NCBI GenBank assembly: GCA_035642125.1
Contig: DASQSZ010000369.1
Location: 1 to 14,607 of the forward strand
DNA length: 14,607 bases
Source of the DNA: CALAED01 sp937891035
GTDB taxonomy: Bacteria > Actinomycetota > Actinomycetes > Streptosporangiales > Streptosporangiaceae
Direction: 5' to 3'
This document shows positions 1-6,292 of this stretch, piece after piece. Position 1 is the first letter of the stretch. Every line of letters begins with the position of its first letter. The notes under the pieces were generated by a model that saw only the letters and a list, made by a program, of their open reading frames with translations, did not search any database and had not been told where the DNA came from. A program made the translations under genes and the position numbers.

Positions 1-203
1 GGGTGGCGATGGTCGCGGCCATGCCGGGGCACGAAGGCGACCCGCCGATCGCCAATGGCGCCGATCGCGATCGGATCGCTCGGCGGGCCGAACGGCGTCT
101 CGACGCTCATCTCCTCGATGTCGTCGAGGAAGGAGTAGAACCCGGAACCGCCGATGACGCCGATCTCGGCGCGCCCTGCCGCGGGCTGGTTATCCAAGGA
201 CAT
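1..203 (-). CDS. mtnP: S-methyl-5'-thioadenosine phosphorylase, N-terminal part (runs off the window)
   Basis: Only the first 67 codons are in the window. This cytoplasmic enzyme phosphorolyses 5'-methylthioadenosine (from polyamine or SAM metabolism) to adenine and methylthioribose-1-phosphate. The translation shows the family N-terminus: the phosphate-binding IGVIGGSGFY (residues 14-23), then ETPFGPPSD, then the start of the second phosphate loop FVPRHGRDHRH at the window edge; human MTAP has IGIIGGTG, DTPFGKPSD and ARHGRQH in the same order. The ATG at 203-201 is the most upstream start, because an in-frame TAG lies four codons before it. There is no clear Shine-Dalgarno, but TAGTGT lies six bases before the ATG, which suggests a leaderless mRNA. 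A purine nucleoside phosphorylase paralogue is less likely, given the TPFG-PSD segment. Confidence 0.9.
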   Translation of the reverse strand, partial: MSLDNQPAAGRAEIGVIGGSGFYSFLDDIEEMSVETPFGPPSDPIAIGAIGDRRVAFVPRHGRDHRH

Positions 204-209
204 GGCGCG

Positions 210-215
210 ACACTA
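210..215 (-). promoter_or_regulatory. Candidate -10 element of a leaderless mtnP promoter
   Basis: On the minus strand TAGTGT fits the actinobacterial -10 pattern TANNNT and ends six bases before the mtnP ATG, so transcription would begin at or next to the start codon. No convincing -35 hexamer was seen 16-19 bases upstream, and no ribosome-binding site is present, which agrees with leaderless initiation. Confidence 0.45.
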
Positions 216-253
216 ACGACAAGGTCTGCCATCGGGGGAGGCCTGGTGTCGCT

Positions 254-262
254 TGTGGATAA
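254..262 (-). promoter_or_regulatory. DnaA-box-like 9-mer (TTATCCACA)
   Basis: The minus strand reads TTATCCACA, an exact match to the classical DnaA box, in the short space between mtnP and the MMPL terminator. A weaker copy, TTATCCAAG, is on the plus strand at 190-198 inside the start of mtnP. A single perfect box may bind DnaA as a local regulator, or may be coincidence. Nothing else here looks like an origin. Confidence 0.3.
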
Positions 263-308
263 CTTCGCGGGCCGGGCTCGGCGATCCGGGGGTGGTGCCC
301 CGCGCGCG

Positions 309-343
309 GACACGCGGGGCCCGCTCACCGGGCCCCGCGTGTC
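309..343 (-). terminator. Strong hairpin terminator after the MMPL gene
   Basis: The arms GACACGCGGGGCCCG (309-323) and CGGGCCCCGCGTGTC (329-343) pair perfectly over 15 bp around a 5-base loop, starting 9 bases after the MMPL stop codon. There is no U-tract, which is common for high-GC actinomycetes. It separates the transporter gene from mtnP on the same strand. Confidence 0.85.
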
Positions 344-352
344 ATATAGGGA

Positions 353-2491
353 TCAGCCGACCGGTTCGAGGACCTTCGGCTCGCTTGGCGTCGCCGGTTC
401 GTCGGCGGCGGCGAGCCGGCTGGGCATCCAGATCCGCCGCCCGATGTCGAACGACAGGGCGGGCAGCAGGAGCGATCGAACCACCACGGTGTCGAGCAGC
501 ACCCCGAACGCCACCACGAAGCCCATCTCGACCATGCCCACCAGGGGCAGCGTGGCGAGTGCGGTGAACGTGGCGGCCAGCACGAGCCCCGCCGAGGTGA
601 TCACGCCGCCGGTGACCGTCAGCCCGCGCAGCACACCGCGGCGCGTCCCGAGCGTTTGCGACTCCTCTCTCACCCGGGTCATCAGGAAGATGTTGTAGTC
701 CACGCCGAGCGCCACCAGGAAGATGAACGCCAGCAGCGGGAAGCCGACGTCGGTGCCCTCGAAGCCGAACACGTTCTGGAAGATCAGGGCGCTCGCTCCC
801 AGCGACGCGGCGAACGACAGCACCACGGTGCCGATCATCAGCAGCGGCGCCACCACCGCCCGCAGCAGCAGCACCAAGATGAGGAACACCACGGCAAGCA
901 CGATCGGGATGATGAGCCAGTTGTCGTGGCTCGCGGCCCGGTTGATGTCCAAGCTCGTGGCCGCCATGCCGCCGACCTTGGCGTCCGCGTTCGGCACCGC
1001 GTGGACGGCCGCGCGCAGCGCGTCGACGGTCTGCCCCGCCGCCTCGCTGTCGGCCGCGTCCCGCAGCGTCACCTCGTACTGCACCAACCCCGCCGCGGTG
1101 GCCGGCTTGCCGACCTCGGCCACACCGGGTGTACGGGCGATCGCGTCGCCCAGAGGTCCGGTCGCGCCGGCCTTGCCGATCACGACCGCCGGTGAACCGG
1201 ACCCGGCCGGGAAGTGGCGGGCCATGACCTCCTCGCCCACGACCGAGTCGGGTTTGTCCACGAACTGGCCCGCGTTGGAAAGGCCGTCCGCCTTGAGCGA
1301 GCCGAGACCGAAGGTCATCGCGACCAGGGCGAGCGAGGCGACCGCCCAGATGATCCGGGGCCGGGCGCTGACCAGGCGGGCGACCCGCGACCAGATGCCA
1401 TGCTCCCGTTCGTACGCCTCCGGGTCCTCATATTTCGCCTCGTATCGTGGGATCAATGGCCAGAACACCCATCGCCCGAAGATGACGAGCAGCGCGGGGA
1501 GCAGCGTGGTCATCGCGGCCAGCGCGCAGATGACGCCCGCGGCGGCCACCGGCCCCAGGCCCGCCGTGGAGTTCATCTCGGCGACGAGCAGGCACAGCAG
1601 CCCGGCCGCAACCGTGGCGGCGGAGGCGACGATGGCCGGTCCGGCGCGGTGCAACGCGAACGCCATCGCCTCATGCCGGTCCTCGTGCCGGTGCAGTTCC
1701 TCACGGTAGCGGGCCACAAGCAGCAGCGCGTAGTCGGTGGCCACACCGAACACCAGTACGGTCAAGATGCCGGAGCTTTGCCCGTTCACCGTCAGATCGG
1801 CGTACCTGGCCAGCAGGTAGACCACCGATTGGGCGATCATGAGCGCGGTGGCCGCGGTGAACACCGGGATGATCCACAAGGTCGGGCTGCGATAGATGAT
1901 CAGTAGCAGCACGATCACCACGATGCCGGCCGCGAGCAGCAGGAAGCCGTCGAGGCTCTCGAACACTTTGAACATGTCGGCGCCGCCGCCGGCCGGCCCG
2001 GTGACGTGGGCGGTCAGCCCGGGGGGTCCGCGCTTGGCGAGAGCGCGGGCGTCATCGACGGCCTTGACGAAGTCCACGTCGGCCAGCGGCACCAGCGTCT
2101 GCAGCGCCTTGCCGTCGTTGGACGGGAACGGGCCCTGCGGCTGCCGGGCCCCCGGCAGCTTGGCGAACGCCCCGGCGTCGGCCCGCGCCTTGGCCGTGTC
2201 CGCGGCGGTGATGCCGCTCGTGCGTTCGTAGACGATGACGGCGAGCGAGGTCTCTTCCTTGCTGAACTGCTTTTGGAGGTTGACGACCTGCGTCGACTCG
2301 GCGCCGCCCGGCAGCCAAGCGGCGGCGTCGTTTTCTTCGGCGCCGGAGAGCTTGCCCGCGAGCGGGGCGAGGAAGAACAGCAGCATCAACCACGCGGCGA
2401 GCACCACCCATTTGGTGCGTCGCCCCGAACCCAGACCCGCCAAACGATGTGACGGAGCCTTCGGCGGGCCTTGGCCGCCAACAGCACCCAT
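353..2491 (-). CDS. MMPL/RND-family membrane transporter
   Basis: This 712-residue protein has the full duplicated RND plan of actinobacterial MMPL exporters: TM1 at about 28-48, an extracytoplasmic domain (about 49-180), TM2-6 (about 182-340), a cytoplasmic linker, TM7 (380-398), a second soluble domain (400-520) and TM8-12 (525-680). The proton-relay Asp-Tyr pairs of this family are visible in both halves, in GVATDYALLL (D253, Y254) and GVDYNIFLM (D598, Y599). Such proteins use the proton gradient to move lipids or hydrophobic compounds to the cell surface or out; the substrate cannot be told from sequence. The length is typical of the short single-cistron Streptomyces/Nonomuraea type, without the long C-terminal tail of mycobacterial MmpL3. 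The ATG at 2491 has a good GGGGAG site 5 bases upstream. It stands alone, with its own regulated-looking promoter and a strong terminator. Confidence 0.92.
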   Translation of the reverse strand: MGAVGGQGPPKAPSHRLAGLGSGRRTKWVVLAAWLMLLFFLAPLAGKLSGAEENDAAAWLPGGAESTQVVNLQKQFSKEETSLAVIVYERTSGITAADTAKARADAGAFAKLPGARQPQGPFPSNDGKALQTLVPLADVDFVKAVDDARALAKRGPPGLTAHVTGPAGGGADMFKVFESLDGFLLLAAGIVVIVLLLIIYRSPTLWIIPVFTAATALMIAQSVVYLLARYADLTVNGQSSGILTVLVFGVATDYALLLVARYREELHRHEDRHEAMAFALHRAGPAIVASAATVAAGLLCLLVAEMNSTAGLGPVAAAGVICALAAMTTLLPALLVIFGRWVFWPLIPRYEAKYEDPEAYEREHGIWSRVARLVSARPRIIWAVASLALVAMTFGLGSLKADGLSNAGQFVDKPDSVVGEEVMARHFPAGSGSPAVVIGKAGATGPLGDAIARTPGVAEVGKPATAAGLVQYEVTLRDAADSEAAGQTVDALRAAVHAVPNADAKVGGMAATSLDINRAASHDNWLIIPIVLAVVFLILVLLLRAVVAPLLMIGTVVLSFAASLGASALIFQNVFGFEGTDVGFPLLAFIFLVALGVDYNIFLMTRVREESQTLGTRRGVLRGLTVTGGVITSAGLVLAATFTALATLPLVGMVEMGFVVAFGVLLDTVVVRSLLLPALSFDIGRRIWMPSRLAAADEPATPSEPKVLEPVG

Positions 2492-2539
2492 GATTTCTCC
2501 CCGTGTCTAGGAGCTAGTCGAGATATATCGCAATTCTGA

Positions 2540-2568
2540 AGAATGTCTCGGTTTCCGAGACTTGTCAA
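2540..2568 (-). promoter_or_regulatory. Promoter of the MMPL gene
   Basis: Read on the minus strand, a perfect -35 TTGACA (2568-2563) is followed after exactly 17 bases by CATTCT (2545-2540), a plausible -10. The 5' leader would be about 40 bases. The spacer is occupied by an inverted repeat, listed separately. Confidence 0.65.
2545..2561 (-). promoter_or_regulatory. Operator-like palindrome in the MMPL promoter spacer
   Basis: GTCTCGG-TTT-CCGAGAC is a perfect 7+3+7 palindrome lying between the -35 and -10 hexamers, where a bound repressor would block RNA polymerase. A further half-site GTCTCG is at 2574-2579, just upstream of the -35. Palindromes of this size are typical for TetR-family repressors of exporters. 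No regulator gene is nearby, so the protein that binds is unknown. Confidence 0.6.
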
Positions 2569-2682
2569 GTACTGTCTCGATTGCCGCAACCGGCTTTTTC
2601 CCTCGTTCAGCGTCGACGACGGTGGTGCACAAGACATCCGGGGCGTCCCCGGACCCGGACCCGGCCCCGGCACGACCCTGAA

Positions 2683-2710
2683 CGGAGGCCGGGGGCCGCC
2701 CCGACCTCCG
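2683..2710. terminator. Hairpin, possible terminator
   Basis: CGGAGG (2683-2688) and CGGGG (2690-2694) pair with CCCCG (2699-2703) and CCTCCG (2705-2710), leaving one C/A mismatch and a GCCG tetraloop. The structure could stop transcription in either direction; on the minus strand it would insulate the MMPL promoter from read-through. Confidence 0.4.
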
Positions 2711-2886
2711 CGGGCCGCGCCCTGGCCGCGTCCTGCCGCGCCCTGGCCGCCCCTGTGCGCCAGGTACGGAACGATGGTGCGGTACGCCCACACGGGTACG
2801 CGTCGTCCGACGGAGGTGACTCGCGCTACCTCCTCAGGGGTAGCCCCGGCCCGCCGATTTAGGCCGTACGGGGTAGCGCGCGAAGA

Positions 2887-2920
2887 ACGCCCCGGTCCGC
2901 GCGATGGCGAGCCGGGGCGT
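2887..2920 (-). terminator. Hairpin, possible terminator for the FmdB-like gene
   Basis: ACGCCCCGG (2887-2895) pairs with CCGGGGCGT (2912-2920) around a 16-base loop. On the minus strand it is followed by TTCTTCG, a weakly U-rich tail, 130 bases after the stop codon of the FmdB-like gene. Confidence 0.4.
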
Positions 2921-2967
2921 CCTTGAAATGACTTTCGGTTTCGAACGGGCCGCTGCCCCCAGCGGGT

Positions 2968-2993
2968 GCCCGGGACGGCCCGGCGGCCCGGGC
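2968..2993 (-). terminator. Hairpin, possible first terminator after the FmdB-like gene
   Basis: GCCCGGG (2968-2974) and CCCGGGC (2987-2993) form a 7-bp GC stem with a 12-base GC-rich loop, about 60 bases after the stop codon. There is no U-tract. Confidence 0.35.
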
Positions 2994-3006
2994 GACCAGG
3001 CGACGA

Positions 3007-3055
3007 CTAGGGACTAAACCGATTAGGGACTAAACGGCTAGGGACTAAACGGCTA
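3007..3055 (-). repeat. Three-unit tandem repeat starting at the stop codon of the FmdB-like gene
   Basis: On the minus strand the unit TAGCCGTTTAGTCCC occurs at 3055-3041 and 3040-3026, followed by a 16-base variant with TAATCGG at 3025-3010 and a partial TAG at 3009-3007. The first base of the array is the first base of the stop codon. The units are clearly less GC-rich than their surroundings. Confidence 0.85.
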
Positions 3056-3409
3056 GGCGACCTTCTCCGAGGACGACGACGAAGAGGAGGTCGAACTCCC
3101 CTTGCCCCCGGAGGAACTCGACGAGTCTGAGCTCTTCGACTCGGTTCCCTTGCTGTCAGAGGTCTTGGTCGTCGACTCCGCGCCGTCGGATCCGGCCTTC
3201 TTGTCGGCGCCGTTCGACGCGGCCTTGGCGCCGGACCGGCTGTCCGTACGGTAAAAGCCCGAGCCCTTGAAGATGATCCCGGCGGCGGAGAAAACCTTGC
3301 GCAGCCGGCCGCCGCACGCTGGGCAAACGGTCAACGCGTCGTCGGTGAAACTCTGCACGACCTCGAGCCGCTCCTCGCACGCGGTACAGGCGTACTGATA
3401 CGTCGGCAC
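3053..3409 (-). CDS. FmdB-family zinc-ribbon protein with Ser-rich tail (Ruc-like redox chaperone)
   Basis: This 118-residue protein starts with the FmdB zinc ribbon PTYQYACTAC, whose four cysteines C8, C11, C29 and C32 can hold one zinc. Residues from about 55 onward are low complexity: first Ala/Lys/Asp/Ser, then long runs of serine broken by glycine, ending in EKVA, so they are surely disordered. In M. tuberculosis the homologue Rv0991c (Ruc) is, from memory, a redox-regulated chaperone in which cysteine oxidation and the disordered tail matter. Both features and the gene neighbourhood agree here. The GTG at 3409 is chosen because GAGGAGGAG precedes it; a longer frame from 3538 would overlap the CIRCE operator and lacks family similarity. 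A heat-shock operator lies upstream. Chaperone function is inferred from the homologue; the older FmdB name (formamidase regulator) says little. Confidence 0.85.
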   Translation of the reverse strand: MPTYQYACTACEERLEVVQSFTDDALTVCPACGGRLRKVFSAAGIIFKGSGFYRTDSRSGAKAASNGADKKAGSDGAESTTKTSDSKGTESKSSDSSSSSGGKGSSTSSSSSSSEKVA

Positions 3410-3531
3410 GGGCTCCTCCTCGTTGCACGACCCACGAACCTCACGAACAAGTCCGTCCCGTCGGCCCTGCCGGCGCCCTGGCCGCAGGCGCCCGACGGTG
3501 GCGGAAGAACTTGCCTTGAGCCCCATGGGGG

Positions 3532-3558
3532 CTGGCACTCATGTCTCTCGACTGCTAA
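3532..3558 (-). promoter_or_regulatory. CIRCE element (HrcA operator) upstream of the FmdB/Ruc-like gene
   Basis: The plus strand reads CTGGCACTC (3532-3540), nine bases, then GACTGCTAA (3550-3558). The CIRCE consensus is TTAGCACTC-N9-GAGTGCTAA; 15 of the 18 half-site positions match and the spacer is exactly nine. The site lies between the antiporter stop (17 bases away) and the FmdB-like start (about 120 bases away). HrcA, the heat-shock repressor of groESL, binds such sites; hrcA itself is not in the window. Confidence 0.8.
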
Positions 3559-3575
3559 TGGTACTGCGTATTGGG

Positions 3576-5060
3576 TTAGTCTCCGTGCTCGCCGTACCAA
3601 CCGGCCAATTTGCCCCGGCGGCTGACGGCGCGCAACCGGCGTTCGGTGGCGTCGCGGGTGCCGGCCGCGGCCACGACCAGCAGTTCGTCACCGGCGCGAA
3701 GCACCGTTCGCGGACCGGGTACGAAACTGCGCCCGTCCCGCACGATCAAGGTGATCAACGCCTCGGCCGGCAGACGCAACTCGAAGATCTCAACTCCGTT
3801 CAGTCGGGACTCCGCCGGGATGCGGACGTCCAGCATGTCGGCGTGCAACTCCTCAAGCGGCGCCGCCTCCACGTCGATCTCGCGCGCCTCGCCCGGCGCC
3901 GTCACGCCGCATATTCGCGCGAACATCGGCAGCGTCGGACCGCCGATCAACGTGAAGACCACGACGATGACGAACACCAACGCGAAGAGCCGGTCGGCCC
4001 CCGGCACGTCTTGCGTCATCGGTATGGTCGCGAACACGATCGGAACCGCCCCGCGAAGACCCGCCCACGAAAGGAACGCCCGTTCCCGCCAGGGAATTCC
4101 GAAGCCCAGCGTGGACACCACGACCGACAGCGGACGCGCCACCAGCACCAGCACGAATCCGGCCACCAGCGCCGGCAATACCTCCGCCGGCAGCCGTGGC
4201 GGCGACGCGAGCAGCCCGAGCATCACGAACAGCCCGATCTGGGCGAGCCAGGCCAGGCCTTCGGCGAACCCGCGGGTGGCCGGCCGGTGCGGCAGCCGCG
4301 CGTTGCCGAGGACCAGTGCGCACAGGTAGGTCGCGAGGAAGCCGCTGGCGTGCAGGAGCGTCGCCAAGCCGTACGAGCCGATGGCGAGCGATAGCACCGC
4401 GATCGGGTACAGGCCGGAGGCGGGCAGCGCCACCCGCCGCAGCGCGTACGCCCCCAGCGGACCGATGATAAGGCCGACCGCGGCGCCCGCAGCCAGTTCG
4501 TACACGATGGTCCCCAGCAGCATCCACGGGTTCAGGCCGCCGTCCGGATGGGTGCTGAGCGCCACGACGACGATCACGACCGGCGCGTCGTTGTAACCCG
4601 ACTCGGCCTCGAGGACGCCGGTGAGTCGCGGCGGCAGCGGCAGCCTGCGCAGTACGGAGAACACCGCCGCCGCGTCCGTGGGGGCCAGCACCGCGCCAAC
4701 CAGGAACGCCAGCCGCCAATCCGCGTCGAGCAACCAGTGCGCGGCAAGCGCCACGACCACAATGCTCACCGCGACGCCGATCGTGGACAGCGAGATGGCG
4801 GCGGGCACACCGGACCGCACCAGCCGCCAGTTCGTGGTCAACCCGCCCTCGGTCAAGATGACCACGAGCGCGGCGAGGCCCAGCGTCTGGGCCAGCTCAG
4901 CGTTGTCGAAGCGTATTCCCAGGCCCGACTCGCCGATCAGCAGCCCAAGACCGAGGTAGACGAGCAGGCTGGGCAGGCCGATGCGCAGGGACAGCCGGAC
5001 GGCCGCGATCGCCGCGATCACCAGCGCCGACCCGCTGAGCAGCCACACATCCAGCCGCAC
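3576..5060 (-). CDS. CPA1-family K+/H+ (or Na+/H+) antiporter with TrkA-C domain
   Basis: This 494-residue protein resembles CvrA/NhaP2 antiporters. Residues 5-385 carry about 12-13 membrane segments. The transport core is recognisable by APTDAAAVFS (T128, D129) and the ion-binding ESGYNDAP (N157, D158), plus WAGLRGAVPI at 332-341. A cytoplasmic C-terminal part (about 400-480) with LPAEALITLIVRDG and GDELLVVA is a TrkA-C/RCK_C domain, which gates such transporters by binding a nucleotide-type ligand. The protein would exchange cytoplasmic K+ (or Na+) for protons during pH or salt stress. The start is a GTG at 5060 with only a weak purine-rich site (GGGGGCGGGA); no other in-frame start lies just upstream. 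GATAAT on the minus strand at 5105-5100 may be its -10. Ion specificity cannot be read from the sequence. Confidence 0.9.
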   Translation of the reverse strand: MRLDVWLLSGSALVIAAIAAVRLSLRIGLPSLLVYLGLGLLIGESGLGIRFDNAELAQTLGLAALVVILTEGGLTTNWRLVRSGVPAAISLSTIGVAVSIVVVALAAHWLLDADWRLAFLVGAVLAPTDAAAVFSVLRRLPLPPRLTGVLEAESGYNDAPVVIVVVALSTHPDGGLNPWMLLGTIVYELAAGAAVGLIIGPLGAYALRRVALPASGLYPIAVLSLAIGSYGLATLLHASGFLATYLCALVLGNARLPHRPATRGFAEGLAWLAQIGLFVMLGLLASPPRLPAEVLPALVAGFVLVLVARPLSVVVSTLGFGIPWRERAFLSWAGLRGAVPIVFATIPMTQDVPGADRLFALVFVIVVVFTLIGGPTLPMFARICGVTAPGEAREIDVEAAPLEELHADMLDVRIPAESRLNGVEIFELRLPAEALITLIVRDGRSFVPGPRTVLRAGDELLVVAAAGTRDATERRLRAVSRRGKLAGWYGEHGD

Positions 5061-5122
5061 CCGGTCCCGCCCCCAATCCCGTTCGCCGCACTCTCTTCGA
5101 TTATCTGGCCATGATCGTGCCT

Positions 5123-5187
5123 CCCGCCCGCTGACTCGGATCGCGAATCGGCCCGGGCGGGCAGGAGACCGCGGCAGGAGACCGCGG
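5123..5187 (-). terminator. Hairpin cluster after the hydroxyacid dehydrogenase
   Basis: Just after the stop codon, two CCGCGG blocks (5169-5174 and 5182-5187) can form a 6-bp stem with a 7-base loop; they belong to a 13-base tandem duplication GCAGGAGACCGCG (5161-5173, 5174-5186). Further along, GGGCGGG (5155-5161) can pair with CCCGCCC (5123-5129). The cluster is a plausible terminator between the dehydrogenase and antiporter genes. Confidence 0.45.
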
Positions 5188-5195
5188 CAGCGGGA

Positions 5196-6182
5196 TCAGC
5201 GGCGGCGGCGGATGACGGGGTCGAGGCCGTTGACCACGTTGCGGACGGGCTTGCCGGCCATGGCCGTCGCGATGTTCTCGACGACGAACGAGGTGATGTT
5301 GAGCTGCGCCTCGCCGGTGCCGCCCGCCACGTGTGGGGACAGCAGGATGTCCTCGTGCGCGCGGAGCGGATGGTCCGGCGGCGGCGGTTCCGCGTCGTAG
5401 ACGTCCAGGGCCGCGCCGGCCAGCCGTCCCTCGTCGAGCGCGGCGAGCAGCGCGTCCTCGTCGACGATGCCGCCGCGGGCCACGTTGATCAGCATGGCCC
5501 TTCGCGGCAGCAGCGCGAGCCGCCCGGCGTCGAGCAGCCCGGCGGTGTCCGGGGTCCGCGGTACGGCCACCACCAGGATGTCCGAACCGGCCAGCAGCTC
5601 ATCGATGTCCAGATAGGTCGCGCCGGCCTCGGGGCGCCGCCGTCGCGACCAGTACGACACCGAGCAGCCGAGGCCGGCGAACAGCCGCGCCGTCTCCGCG
5701 CCGATCGCGCCGAACCCGAGCACGCCGACCCGCTGAGTGTGCAGCTCGCGGGTGCCGCGCCGCAGCAACTCGCGCTGCGGCCACTGCCCGGCACGCATCC
5801 GCCGGTCTCCCCAGACGATCCGCCGGCACAGCGCGAACGCCGCGCCGACCGCCCACTCGGCCACCGCGCGCGCGTTCGCCCCGGCGACGTTGGCGACGGG
5901 CACGCCCGCGGCGGTCAGCGCGCCGAGATCGCAGCTGTCCACCCCCACCTGCGGCATCTGGACGAAGGCCAGCCGCGGCGCCGCCGCCACCGCGGCCGCG
6001 TCCATGGCCAACTCGCCGGTGAAGTCGCCCACCACAAGATCGGCGTCGGCGAGCGCCGACAGCAGGGCGGTACGGTCGCGCCGCGCGGGCAGGCTGATGG
6101 CCACCTCCTGGCCCAGCGGCGCGAACATCCGGCGGATCAGGTCTTCCTCCAGCGGAAGCAGGGCGAGGACTTGCCAGGTCAC
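5196..6182 (-). CDS. D-2-hydroxyacid dehydrogenase (GhrA/SerA-like)
   Basis: This 328-residue oxidoreductase belongs to the D-isomer 2-hydroxyacid dehydrogenase family, which interconverts 2-oxoacids such as glyoxylate, hydroxypyruvate or phenylpyruvate and D-2-hydroxyacids. The Rossmann glycine motif GFGAIG is at 156-161. The catalytic triad is complete: R236 in NVARGG, E265 in DVYDAEP and H284 in SPHVAG. The second strand of the nucleotide fold ends in YWSRRRR rather than an acidic residue, as in NADPH-using GhrA-type enzymes, so NADPH is the likely cofactor. The GTG at 6182 is chosen because it opens the conserved N-terminus and follows GAGAAGGA. The frame stays open upstream to 6536, but that part overlaps the cyclo-ligase gene and is not conserved-looking. 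Its start overlaps the stop of a possible small ORF (GTGA). The substrate is unknown. Confidence 0.9.
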   Translation of the reverse strand: MTWQVLALLPLEEDLIRRMFAPLGQEVAISLPARRDRTALLSALADADLVVGDFTGELAMDAAAVAAAPRLAFVQMPQVGVDSCDLGALTAAGVPVANVAGANARAVAEWAVGAAFALCRRIVWGDRRMRAGQWPQRELLRRGTRELHTQRVGVLGFGAIGAETARLFAGLGCSVSYWSRRRRPEAGATYLDIDELLAGSDILVVAVPRTPDTAGLLDAGRLALLPRRAMLINVARGGIVDEDALLAALDEGRLAGAALDVYDAEPPPPDHPLRAHEDILLSPHVAGGTGEAQLNITSFVVENIATAMAGKPVRNVVNGLDPVIRRRR

Positions 6183-6292
6183 GAACGCACCATCCTTCTC
6201 GCGGGCACCACCGCGGTGCTGGGTGAAGGGTCCCGGCGGGATCCGTCGGGAGCTGGGGAGACGGTCTCGGCCGATCGTCGGTCGACGGTCAT
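6179..6292 (-). CDS. Possible 37-residue small protein coupled to both neighbours
   Basis: An ATG at 6292-6290 overlaps the stop of the cyclo-ligase gene (ATGA) and the frame ends in a TGA at 6181-6179 that overlaps the GTG start of the dehydrogenase (GTGA). A good Shine-Dalgarno, GGAAGGGAG, sits 4 bases before the ATG. The product begins MTVDRRSAE, is rich in Pro, Ser, Arg and Asp, ends in ARRMVRS, and has no recognisable domain; it looks disordered. About three quarters of its codons end in G or C, less than in the neighbouring genes. It may be a true small protein, or a translated linker that carries ribosomes to the dehydrogenase start. Chance is also possible. Confidence 0.35.
   Translation of the reverse strand: MTVDRRSAETVSPAPDGSRRDPSPSTAVVPARRMVRS

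Larger units (their letters stand above)
2581..3052. other. Gene-free intergenic stretch rich in hairpins
   Basis: I found no credible gene here: the open frames are Pro/Arg/Gly-rich and lack coding bias. The stretch holds a strong hairpin at 2683-2710, nested inverted repeats at 2822-2880, a hairpin at 2887-2920, another at 2968-2993 and a tandem repeat at 3007-3055. It separates the 3' end of the FmdB-like gene from the MMPL promoter, so much of it may be terminator or untranslated RNA. Confidence 0.6.

Noticed and set aside
2543..2926. 127-codon plus-strand ORF in the intergenic stretch
   Set aside because: It starts inside the MMPL promoter, has no ribosome-binding site, weak third-position bias, and a Pro/Gly/Arg-rich product from GC-rich repeats.
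6183..6290. T-box-like stretch before the dehydrogenase (minus strand GGTGGTGCC followed by CGCG)
   Set aside because: Only the short anti-terminator-like motif is similar; the 107-base gap is too small for stem I and the specifier loop, and the gene is not of a T-box class. The bases are better explained by the coupled small ORF.
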